Below, piece after piece: positions 1 to 6,638 of a DNA stretch of 9,335 nucleotides. Source of the stretch: JBPYFK01 sp051984675 (GTDB taxonomy: Bacteria; Actinomycetota; Actinomycetes; Mycobacteriales; Pseudonocardiaceae); the NCBI GenBank assembly GCA_051984675.1, contig JBPYFK010000051.1:1-9335 (forward strand), read 5' to 3'. The position numbers and the translations under genes were made by a program. The notes under the pieces were generated by a model, which worked only from the letters and a program-made list of their open reading frames with translations, was not told the origin of the DNA and made no database searches. Numbering within the stretch: position 1 is the stretch's first letter; every line of letters starts with the position of its first letter.

Positions 1-1210
1 CGGCGGTGGTGAAGACCTCCGAGCGCTTGGTCGGGATGGTCGTGTTCCGCTCGATGAGCTTGGTCATGATGCCGCCCTTGGTCTCGATGCCCAGGGACAG
101 CGGGGTGACGTCGAGCAGCAGGACGTCTTTGACCTCGCCGCGCAGCACACCGGCCTGCAGAGCGGCACCCACGGCGACGACCTCGTCCGGGTTGACGCCC
201 TTGTGCGGCTGCTTGCCGCCGGTGAGCTCGGTGACCAGTTCGCTCACGGCCGGCATCCGGGTCGCGCCACCCACCATCACGACGTGGTCGATGTCGCTGA
301 CCTTGATGCCGGCGTCCCGGATGGCGTTGTGGAACGGCTGCTTGGTGCGCTCCAGCAGGTCCGAGGTGATCCGCTGGAACTCGGCCCGGGAGAGCGTCTC
401 GTCCAGGAACAGCGGGTTCTTGTCCGCGTCCACGGTGATGTAGGGCAGGTTGATGTTGGTCTGCGACGAGCTGGACAGCTCGATCTTGGCCTTCTCGGCG
501 GCTTCCCGGAGGCGCTGCATCGCCATCCGGTCCTTGGTGAGGTCGATGCCGGTGCTGGACTTGAACTTGTCCACCAGCCAGTCGACGATCCGCTGGTCCC
601 AGTCATCTCCACCCAGGTGGGTGTCACCCGAGGTCGCCTTGACCTCGACCAGGCCCTCACCGACGTCCAGCAGCGAGACGTCGAAGGTCCCGCCACCGAG
701 ATCGAAGACCAGGACGGTCTGGTTCTGCTCCTTGTCGAGGCCGTAGGCCAGGGCGGCCGATGTCGGTTCGTTGATGATGCGCAGCACGTTCAGACCGGCG
801 ATCTGGCCGGCTTCCTTGGTCGTCTGCCGCTGGGCGTCGTCGAAGTACGCCGGAACGGTGACCACCGCGTCGGTGACGTCCTCGCCCAGGTATGCCTCGG
901 CGTCCCGCTTGAGCTTCATCAGCACGCGGGCGCTGATTTCCTGCGGGGTGTACTCCTTGCCGTCGATCTCGTTGGTCTTCCAGTCGGTCCCCATGTGCCG
1001 CTTGACCGACCGGATCGTGCGATCGACGTTCGTGACGGCCTGGTTCTTCGCCGGCTGGCCGACCAGCAACTCGCCACTCTTGGCGAACGCCACCACGGAG
1101 GGAGTAGTGCGGGAGCCTTCCGAGTTGGCGATCACCGTCGGTTCGCCGCCCTCCAGGACGGCCACGACGGAGTTAGTCGTACCGAGATCGATCCCCACCG
1201 CACGCGCCAT
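1..1210 (-). CDS. dnaK: Molecular chaperone DnaK (Hsp70), 5' part, truncated by window edge
   Basis: DnaK is the cytoplasmic ATP-dependent Hsp70 chaperone that works with GrpE and DnaJ. The window holds the first 403 residues: the whole ATPase domain and the start of the substrate-binding domain. Visible motifs are the phosphate-1 loop GIDLGTTNS (residues 6-14), FDLGGGTFDVSLL (169-181), the adenosine-site segment VVMVGGATRMP (310-320) and the interdomain linker KDVLLLDVTPL (361-371). The segment after residue 70 is short, as in Gram-positive DnaK. The ATG at 1208-1210 is preceded by a strong GGAGG about 5 bp upstream and gives the standard MARAVGIDLG start. The reading frame is intact to the left edge. 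In actinobacteria dnaK usually heads a dnaK-grpE-dnaJ-hspR operon, whose remainder would lie outside the window. I found no perfect HspR box (CTTGAGT-N7-ACTCAAG) or CIRCE element in the leader. Confidence 0.98.
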   Translation of the reverse strand, partial: MARAVGIDLGTTNSVVAVLEGGEPTVIANSEGSRTTPSVVAFAKSGELLVGQPAKNQAVTNVDRTIRSVKRHMGTDWKTNEIDGKEYTPQEISARVLMKLKRDAEAYLGEDVTDAVVTVPAYFDDAQRQTTKEAGQIAGLNVLRIINEPTSAALAYGLDKEQNQTVLVFDLGGGTFDVSLLDVGEGLVEVKATSGDTHLGGDDWDQRIVDWLVDKFKSSTGIDLTKDRMAMQRLREAAEKAKIELSSSSQTNINLPYITVDADKNPLFLDETLSRAEFQRITSDLLERTKQPFHNAIRDAGIKVSDIDHVVMVGGATRMPAVSELVTELTGGKQPHKGVNPDEVVAVGAALQAGVLRGEVKDVLLLDVTPLSLGIETKGGIMTKLIERNTTIPTKRSEVFTTA

Positions 1211-1226
1211 CACAACCTCCTCGCCG

Positions 1227-1265
1227 AACACCTGGGTCGAACACCTGGGTCGAACACCTGGGTCG
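1227..1265 (-). repeat. Three tandem 13-bp repeats in the dnaK leader
   Basis: The 13-mer AACACCTGGGTCG occurs three times without interruption or mismatch (1227-1239, 1240-1252, 1253-1265). A degenerate relative lies at 1293-1305. The array ends 17 bp before the dnaK start codon, next to its ribosome binding site, so it should be in the 5' untranslated region. It could be a regulator binding array, an RNA element or a replication-slippage product. Nothing in the sequence decides between these. Confidence 0.9.
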
Positions 1266-1305
1266 TCAGGTTCGCCGCGGCCTGAAGGTTTCACCACCTG
1301 GTCCC

Positions 1306-1334
1306 AGTATGCGTCATCACGGTTGCCGGTCCAG
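1306..1334 (-). promoter_or_regulatory. Weak candidate promoter for dnaK
   Basis: On the minus strand CATACT (1306-1311) matches four of six bases of the TATAAT -10 box. It lies 17 bp downstream of CTGGAC (1329-1334), a poor -35 box. Spacing and position, about 100 bp before the dnaK start, are sensible, but the match is weak. The rest of the 226-bp dnaK/protease gap shows no better promoter on either strand. Confidence 0.2.
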
Positions 1335-1436
1335 AGTTCGTCCGAAGCCGAATGCGAATGAGCTTCATAGGGCTACCGGGCATGCGAAAGTGGAAGCGCC
1401 CACAGGCGACGGTATGACGAAGCCAGGAGATCCGAC

Positions 1437-2285
1437 ATGCGTGACCCGGGGGTCATCCAGCCATCCCAGAACGGCGGGCACCCCGCCCCGGTGGAGGTGT
1501 CCGCAGGCCGCCGCTGGGCGTGGCTGCCGGTGTTGCTGGTGGGAAGCGCCCTGTTCATAACCGTGCAGCAGGTCCTCGTCGTGACGGGCAACGCCCACCT
1601 GGTGCCGTCGTTGCTGATGCTGGCGTCGCTGCTGATCCCGGTCACCTTCGTCTTCTACGTCGACGGCCGGAACCCGGCGTACGACATCCCGCTGAGCGTG
1701 CTGCTGGTCTGCGCGCTGCTCGGCGGCGTGCTGGGCACCGCCGTCGCCAGCATCCTGGAGTTCGACACCCTGCGGCACCTCGGCGCCGTGCCGAACCTGG
1801 CGGTCGGAGTGATCGAGGAGGCGGCCAAGCTGCTGGTGCCGCTGTGGGTCCTGCTGTTCACGCGGTACCGCGCCAACCCGGCGGACGGGCTGTTGCTCGG
1901 AGTCGTGGTCGGCATGGGTTTCGCCGTGCTGGAAACCCTCGGCTACGGGTTCGTCGCGTTGCTGACCACCCGAGGCGACCTCGGCGCGGTCGAGGAACTG
2001 CTGCTGATCCGGGGAGTGATGAGCCCGGCGGGGCACGCCGCCTGGACCGGACTCGCTGCCAACGCCCTGTGGCATGCGCGCGCCCGAAGGTGGAGCATCG
2101 CCGCGCTGGCGGGCGCGGCAGGGACGTTTGTACTGGTCGTCATCCTGCACACCGCATGGGACGCCTCGGCGAGTTCGTACGGATACGTGATCGTCGGACT
2201 GATCAGTCTCGCGCTGCTCATCCGGCAGACCCACCGCAACGTTCTGACTCCCGCCACCTCCTGGCCGCGCGCCGTACCGCGATGA
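1437..2285 (+). CDS. PrsW-family intramembrane metalloprotease
   Basis: This 282-residue polytopic membrane protein carries the PrsW (peptidase family M82) signatures. These are GVIEEAAK (residues 124-131) with the paired glutamates E127/E128, GFAVLE (161-166) with E166, SPAGHAAW (196-203) with H200, and HTAWD (238-242) with H238 and D242. These are the presumed metal-binding and catalytic residues. About seven hydrophobic segments are visible, near 28-48, 54-75, 86-106, 118-142, 151-176, 220-240 and 247-263. Bacillus PrsW cleaves an anti-sigma factor to release an ECF sigma factor; that substrate cannot be assumed here because no sigma/anti-sigma pair is next to it. The ATG start has an AGGAG sequence at 1425-1429, about 7 bp upstream. 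It is transcribed divergently from dnaK and convergently with the transglycosylase gene. The family assignment is firm; the substrate is unknown. Confidence 0.85.
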   Translation: MRDPGVIQPSQNGGHPAPVEVSAGRRWAWLPVLLVGSALFITVQQVLVVTGNAHLVPSLLMLASLLIPVTFVFYVDGRNPAYDIPLSVLLVCALLGGVLGTAVASILEFDTLRHLGAVPNLAVGVIEEAAKLLVPLWVLLFTRYRANPADGLLLGVVVGMGFAVLETLGYGFVALLTTRGDLGAVEELLLIRGVMSPAGHAAWTGLAANALWHARARRWSIAALAGAAGTFVLVVILHTAWDASASSYGYVIVGLISLALLIRQTHRNVLTPATSWPRAVPR

Positions 2286-2323
2286 CGTCCCGCCGAACCC
2301 GATTGCGATGGGCCGCTTCTGAC

Positions 2324-2362
2324 CGGGGAGCCCCCGTGGGATGCCCTACAGGCCGCCCACGG
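2324..2362. terminator. Candidate hairpin between two convergent genes
   Basis: Perfect 7-bp arms CCGTGGG (2334-2340) and CCCACGG (2356-2362) flank a 15-nt loop that contains the transglycosylase stop codon. A competing 5-bp hairpin, CGGGG-AGC-CCCCG, lies at 2324-2336. Neither is followed by a T tract, which actinobacterial terminators often lack. The position between converging stop codons makes a bidirectional terminator plausible. Confidence 0.3.
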
Positions 2363-3503
2363 TCCCGGTGACACCGCCGACCACCTTGTTGACTGGTGCG
2401 GGAAGCGGCGACGACGGCTTGGGCGCCGGGCTTGAGGACGGGGGCGGGCTGCTTGATCCGCTACTGCCCGAGCCCGACCCGCTGCTACCCGACGACGACC
2501 CGCTGCTACCCGACGACGACCCGGAGGAACTGGAGCTCTGCGAGCCACCGGAAGGACGGCTGCTGCTGGCCGGCGCGGCGGGCGGCGAACTGGCAGCGGA
2601 TGGTGGTGGGCTGGCGGGTTGCGTGACCTGCTGGCCGGCACCAGCCTGATCGGGCTGGTCGGGCACCGAAACGCCGCCCTGGCCGTAGGCGCGCATCCAG
2701 GACAGCACCGTGCTGAGGTACTGCTGGGAGTGGTTGTAGCTCAGAATCGCGGAACGCAGTCCGTCCGGGCTGGCCAGGTCACCGCCACCGGCACACAGGT
2801 AGTGGCTGGCGGCCAGGGCCGCGTCGTACACGTTCTCGGGGTCCGCGACGCCGTCGCCATTGCCATCGGCACCCCAGGTCGTCCACGTGCTCGGCAGGAA
2901 CTGCATCGGACCGGCCGCCCGAGCCCACTGGCCTTGCTGGTCATACCGCGTGCCAAAGGTGTTGGACATCGCGCCGTTGCCGTTGGTGCCATTGAGTGCT
3001 GGTCCGAGGATCGGCTGGCGGGCGCGGCCCGAGCTGTCCACATCGCCTCCGCGTGCCTGCCCGGACTCGACCTGACCGATCGCCGCGAGCAGCGGCCACG
3101 ACATGTGGCACCGGGGGTCGCTGCTGGCGGTCCGGCTTTCGGCCCGCTGGTAGGCGTCCAAGACGGTCGCCGGAATCCCGAACGTACGGGAACTGTTGGC
3201 CAGCAGCGCGGGTCCGTTAGTGGAAACCTGCGCAGGAGAGCTGGAATCGCCGGGTGGTGGCGTCAGGAACAGCGGTGCCCCGCCGTCCGCACCGGGCAGC
3301 GCGGCGATCCGCGGACTGGCGGGGGGAGGTGACGGCGCCTGGACAGCTCGGGGCGCGAAATGAGCACTGCCCAGCACAAGGAAGCTCGCGGCCGCGACCC
3401 CCGCGTGCGCGAGGACGCGAGTCACACGGACTCGGCGATGCCCTCGGGCTACGCGCAAACGGTGCCGACCACGTGTACGTCTCGGCACCGAAGTTCGAGG
3501 CAC
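2346..3503 (-). CDS. Secreted lytic transglycosylase with Ser/Gly/Pro-rich tail
   Basis: This protein likely cleaves glycan strands of peptidoglycan outside the membrane. The 385 residues show a very basic start (1-30), a hydrophobic signal segment (about 32-48) with plausible cleavage after AHFA or AVQA, and a Pro/Ser linker. A soluble lysozyme-like catalytic domain follows (about 105-275). The domain has LAAIGQVESG with probable catalytic E146, AAGPMQFLPSTW (196-207), an EF-hand-like DGNGDGVAD loop (213-221) as in MltB/Slt35 enzymes, and LSYNHSQQYL (254-263). Residues 295-370 are a low-complexity Ser/Gly/Pro tail, ending in a Gly/Val-rich tip. The start is GTG, with AGGTGG about 9 bp upstream; a shorter form starting at V28 is possible. 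It is monocistronic by layout: 158 bp separate it from the upstream gene, and that gap contains a CRP-type site. Confidence 0.87.
   Translation of the reverse strand: MPRTSVPRRTRGRHRLRVARGHRRVRVTRVLAHAGVAAASFLVLGSAHFAPRAVQAPSPPPASPRIAALPGADGGAPLFLTPPPGDSSSPAQVSTNGPALLANSSRTFGIPATVLDAYQRAESRTASSDPRCHMSWPLLAAIGQVESGQARGGDVDSSGRARQPILGPALNGTNGNGAMSNTFGTRYDQQGQWARAAGPMQFLPSTWTTWGADGNGDGVADPENVYDAALAASHYLCAGGGDLASPDGLRSAILSYNHSQQYLSTVLSWMRAYGQGGVSVPDQPDQAGAGQQVTQPASPPPSAASSPPAAPASSSRPSGGSQSSSSSGSSSGSSGSSSGSSGSGSGSSGSSSPPPSSSPAPKPSSPLPAPVNKVVGGVTGTVGGL
2459..2521 (-). repeat. 21-bp tandem repeats encoding the Ser/Gly tail
   Basis: Two perfect 21-bp copies (2480-2500 and 2501-2521) follow a degenerate third copy (2459-2479, five mismatches by eye). 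The period is seven codons, so copy-number change would lengthen or shorten the Ser/Gly spacer without breaking the frame. Confidence 0.85.
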
Positions 3504-3597
3504 CTTGCGTCACCACCTGTTTCCGCGAAAAAGCGCTGATTGGAGCACAAGACTGTCACCCGAAAGACTGAAGATGGCAAGCATGGTAATCCATAAA

Positions 3598-3613
3598 GGT
3601 GACGTAAATCACA
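3598..3613. promoter_or_regulatory. Near-consensus CRP/GlxR-type cAMP-receptor binding site
   Basis: The minus strand reads TGTGATTTACGTCACC, matching nine of the ten fixed bases of the CRP-family consensus TGTGA-N6-TCACA. It sits in an unusually AT-rich stretch for this genome, centred about 102 bp before the transglycosylase start and about 48 bp after the stop of the DUF2786 gene. CRP/GlxR regulation of wall-lytic resuscitation factors is known in Mycobacterium and Corynebacterium, which fits. A possible -10 box TACCAT (3583-3588, minus strand) would put the site around the -35 region, but this is weak. Confidence 0.6.
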
Positions 3614-3661
3614 ATTTTACCTCTTGCGTCTGACATTCGGTGCGCAGGTTCGTCAGGTGCC

Positions 3662-4948
3662 TCAGGGTCGAACAGCCGTGCGGTCGATGCTGAGATCGGC
3701 GCGGTCAGCCGCTGCCAGGCCCGCCTGCCAGCCCTCACCGTCATTGACCGTGACCCCGCGCGCGTAAGTGAACGCGAACATCTCTTGGAAAGTCTCGTCC
3801 ACGACCCGTTCACGGTCCGCCAGCACCGGTAGCAGCCGGGAGTCTTCGGCCGAGTCGTGTGCGGCTTCGCTGGCCGCACGCAGCCGCTCGCCGATGCGGA
3901 CCGCGTAGCCGACCAGGAACGACTGCCGGAACGAGCGGGTGCGCGACGTTCCCCCGCTCGTGGTGCGGCGACCTTCGGCGGCCATCGCCTTGGCCGCCTG
4001 AACCAGCAGCGAGGTCGTCAGCAGCTCGGTGATCTCCAAGTCCATCTCCGCGCCGACCAGGGAGACGAACCCCAGCTGCTTGTGGAACACCGCGCGGCAC
4101 CGGTTCGCTTCGGCGACGGTGTGCACGAGCTGAGCCTTGGCCTCCAGGTACGGGCTGTCCAGCCAGAGCCGGCAGGAGGTCGCGGTCTGTGGCTTGTGTT
4201 CGGTGGCGTCCAGCAGCGCGCGCTCGAACGCGTGCCGGTTCATCAGCTCCTGCGCCTTCGCGGACAGGACCTCGGCCTCTTCGGGGTAGGGCGTGGCTTC
4301 GGCCTTGGCCAGCAGCGCGCGTACCCGGCCGAGAACCTTCTGGTCCACATTGGACGTCGGGTGCCGGCTTCGGGTCGCCGCGCCGGGCGGGGCGACGATG
4401 CGCGGCAGCTTGGGCAGGGTCATCAGCTCGGCGATCGCGGTGATGACCACGACGAGTGCCTGCTTCAGGTCGAGGCCGTGCCACAGCGCCCACTGGGTGA
4501 GGTGCGGGCGACCTTGTTCCCACCAGACGGTCGCGTCGAGCTGTCGCAGCTGGTCTTCCCAGCGCGTGTGTACGGTCACCGGGGAGTGCTCCGCGGTCGC
4601 GGAAGCAACCGCCCCAGCGATAAGCCCGGCAGCCCGGACGTCCAGCCTCCGACGGGTGATCTGGTGGAGGTCAACGGGCAGCCAGCCGCCATCGATCGTC
4701 GCACTGATCACGTGGTGGAGCGCCATGTCAGCCGCGACACCGACCGTCCGCGGACGCTCAGCCAGACTCCCGCCGGTGAACTCACCCGCACACTTCTGCG
4801 CGGCGGCATGGTGGCCGTTCTGGTACGCAGCGGCAGCGCCGAGCAGCCCGTCCACGAGCGCGTCCAGTGACGTGTGCGGTGGAGGAGTCCCGTGCCGCTG
4901 TCGCGCACGCTGTTTCGCCGCTCGCTTCTCGCGGTTCTTCCTGCTCAT
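3662..4948 (-). CDS. DUF2786 domain protein, function unknown
   Basis: This is a 428-residue, probably cytoplasmic protein with no signal peptide or membrane segment. Residues 1-19 are a strongly basic Lys/Arg-rich tail. Residues 27-180 are an unrecognised, largely helical region with tryptophan-rich patches near 130-156. The recognisable DUF2786 segment is at about 203-243, with the family hallmark of KVLGRVRALLAKAE followed by PEEAEVLSAKAQELMNRH. A conserved-looking C-terminal region (262-400) follows; in it a Ser/Thr/Arg-rich loop (328-342) precedes a helix. DUF2786 proteins are common in actinobacteria and phages and have no established activity. The ATG start has only a weak GGGACAGGG upstream. 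The gene lies 72 bp downstream of lexA on the same strand, so co-transcription is plausible. The basic N-terminus suggests nucleic-acid contact, but that is only inference. Confidence 0.85.
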   Translation of the reverse strand: MSRKNREKRAAKQRARQRHGTPPPHTSLDALVDGLLGAAAAYQNGHHAAAQKCAGEFTGGSLAERPRTVGVAADMALHHVISATIDGGWLPVDLHQITRRRLDVRAAGLIAGAVASATAEHSPVTVHTRWEDQLRQLDATVWWEQGRPHLTQWALWHGLDLKQALVVVITAIAELMTLPKLPRIVAPPGAATRSRHPTSNVDQKVLGRVRALLAKAEATPYPEEAEVLSAKAQELMNRHAFERALLDATEHKPQTATSCRLWLDSPYLEAKAQLVHTVAEANRCRAVFHKQLGFVSLVGAEMDLEITELLTTSLLVQAAKAMAAEGRRTTSGGTSRTRSFRQSFLVGYAVRIGERLRAASEAAHDSAEDSRLLPVLADRERVVDETFQEMFAFTYARGVTVNDGEGWQAGLAAADRADLSIDRTAVRP

Positions 4949-5020
4949 CGCCCTGTCCCCGTCGACTGTTCGGCACGACCGCCTTCTCCGCAGGCCCGGC
5001 GACGACCGAGCACCGGGACT

Positions 5021-5728
5021 TCAGACGCTGCGCAGTACCGAAACGACCGTGCCCAGGACGACGGCCTCGTCACCGTCGATGACGTCGTAATCCGGGTTGC
5101 GCGGCTCCAAGTAGACGTGGCCGTTGCGGCGGCGGTACACCTTGACAGTCGCCTCGTCATCGATCATCGCGGCGACGATCTGGCCCGAATGGGCCTCGGG
5201 TTGCTGCCGCACGACGACGATGTCGCCGTCACAGATGGCAGCGTCGATCATCGAGTCGCCACGCACACGCAAGCCGAAAACGTTACCCCTACCGATGAGT
5301 TCGCGAGGCAACGTCAGCATGTCATCGACATGCTCTTCGGCCGCGATAGGGCTTCCCGCTGCGATGTCGCCGACCACGGGCACGCTCACCGAGTCATCGG
5401 CGGGTTCCTGGGTTGGCGCCGGTCGCAGGAACAGGCGCACGTCGATGGGCCGGGACATCGTCGCGCTGCGCCGGAGGAAGCCCCTCTCCTCCAGGCTCGC
5501 CAAGTGTTTCGACACCGACGACGACGAACGCAGACCGACCGCATCACCGATCTGTCTCGTGCTCGGCGGATAGCCGTACCGGACCACCCAATCCCGGATC
5601 GTGGCCAGGATGTGCTGCTGACGTCGCGGCAGGGTCGAGGTGTCCAGGTGCTCGAAGGCATCAGAATCGTCGTAGGCGGCCACCTGCGGAATGGTAGAGG
5701 TCAGCACCCGCGATGAAGCCAGCGGCAT
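5021..5728 (-). CDS. lexA: LexA-type self-cleaving repressor, probably a paralogue
   Basis: LexA represses DNA-damage genes and cleaves itself when RecA filaments form. From the ATG at 5726-5728 the protein has 235 residues, a normal length. An N-terminal winged helix-turn-helix (about 32-95) contains YPPSTRQIGDAVGL and the recognition segment SSSSVSKHL (68-76). The S24 peptidase domain follows, with the cleavage bond A124-G125 in DIAAGSP, the nucleophile S159 in GDSM, and K196 in ATVKVY. All catalytic parts are present, so self-cleavage should work. The chosen ATG has AAGGCGGG upstream; a GTG at 5755 would add nine residues but lacks a ribosome binding site. I see no GAAC-N4-GTTC SOS box upstream, which the main actinobacterial lexA usually has. 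The neighbours also differ from the usual lexA-nrdR setting. It may therefore be a second LexA with its own operator. The DUF2786 gene follows. Confidence 0.9.
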   Translation of the reverse strand: MPLASSRVLTSTIPQVAAYDDSDAFEHLDTSTLPRRQQHILATIRDWVVRYGYPPSTRQIGDAVGLRSSSSVSKHLASLEERGFLRRSATMSRPIDVRLFLRPAPTQEPADDSVSVPVVGDIAAGSPIAAEEHVDDMLTLPRELIGRGNVFGLRVRGDSMIDAAICDGDIVVVRQQPEAHSGQIVAAMIDDEATVKVYRRRNGHVYLEPRNPDYDVIDGDEAVVLGTVVSVLRSV

Positions 5729-5851
5729 GGATGGCCCGCCTTCATCCAAGAGCACCGAGCCGAGTGTGGTTTGGACGAAGCGGGGTGCTTTCCGAGCAGT
5801 ACGGTTCCAACATCACGGTCCGGGTGCTCGCTCTTCGTGTTTGAGGGCGTC

Positions 5852-6592
5852 TTATCGACCGACTTTGGGGAGGCGGCGCGGCGCCCGGCCCGCTATCGCA
5901 TGGAGCAGTCGTTGGAGCAGTTTGCTCTTGCGGGGGTCCATAGGGTTGGCGCCCGCCGTGAGGGCCTGGAAGACCTGCGTCGCGACGAGGTCGCCTTGAT
6001 CCTCGATAGCCATCGCACCGATGTCGTAGCGGTAGCCGTCATCGTCGGCGCCCTGGCGAAGCGCCCGCACGTGATCGGTTAGCCGCGCGATAAACGTGTC
6101 ATAGATCGAGGTCTCGACATAGACTCGCTCGATCGATACGCAGGCTTGTCCAGAGTTGAAGAGCGCACCCCAGGCGACTCCGGCTCCGGCGCGGTCAAAA
6201 TCGGCGTCGGCGAGCACGATGGCTGCGTCCTTGCCACCCAATTCCAGGCTGTAGGGCATAAGCCGCTCGATCGCGCGATGGGTGATCAGCCGGCCTGTTT
6301 GGGTTGACCCCGTGAACTGGACAAAGTCCACATTGTCCACCGGTGCCGCGCCCGTATCGGCGCCGCCGGTAACTGTGGCGAAGACCGGCGGGGCACTGGC
6401 ACCGATTTCGCGTCAGCCACGGCTGAGTTCTAGCGGACAATGGGGTGACCTCGAACGGCTCAAGCAGCACCGACGCACCAGCAAGCAACGCGGGTACGAC
6501 GTCGAACCTGGGAGAAGGAACGGGAAGTTCCACGGAGTCACCACGCGAACCACCGGATGTGGCCGGTACTCGACGGTCAACCGTTTGGTCAT
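5852..6592 (-). pseudogene. Decayed aldehyde dehydrogenase fragment
   Basis: This is the remnant of an NAD(P)-dependent aldehyde dehydrogenase. Reading down the minus strand, TPWNFPFLLP (frame from about 6592) shifts near 6515 into another frame carrying DVVPALLAGASVLLEP and EVTPL. It shifts back near 6433, meets an in-frame TGA near 6400, and continues with REIGA, FTGSTQTGR, SLELGGKD (catalytic Glu) and NSGQACVSIERVYV (catalytic Cys codon at 6140-6142). Homology stops near 5945. About 120 N-terminal and 150 or more C-terminal residues are missing. The last 31 codons (5852-5944) read as an unrelated basic tail. The fragment abuts the short-chain dehydrogenase remnant upstream. The catalytic residues survive, but two frameshifts, a stop and both truncations make it non-functional. 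Confidence 0.85.
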
Positions 6593-6638
6593 GCTCATCA
6601 CGCCGGAGGCCTTCGCCCGCTCCGGGCCTCGATCACGC

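Noticed and set aside
1237..1253. SOS-box-like TCGAACACCTGGGTCGA inside the dnaK leader repeats
   Set aside because: The actinobacterial LexA box is TCGAAC-N4-GTTCGA. Here the spacer is N5 and the right half has a mismatch. The likeness follows from the repeat unit itself.
203..1285. Long plus-strand open frame opposite dnaK (360 codons)
   Set aside because: It is a mirror frame caused by G/C-rich third positions in dnaK. It has no family signature, and dnaK on the other strand is certain.
1365..2234. Long minus-strand frame opposite the PrsW-type gene
   Set aside because: The translation is Gln/Arg/Asp-rich low complexity, a typical antisense artefact. The plus strand carries clear protease motifs and a ribosome binding site.
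2341..2649. Plus-strand frame with Leu/Pro/Asp repeats (DPLLPDDDPLLPDDD)
   Set aside because: It is the antisense reading of the Ser/Gly tail repeats of the transglycosylase gene.
3504..3661. Possible c-di-AMP (ydaO-type) riboswitch before the wall-lytic gene
   Set aside because: Such riboswitches often precede actinobacterial wall hydrolases, but the AT-rich 158-bp gap lacks the conserved purine-rich core segments and is short for one.
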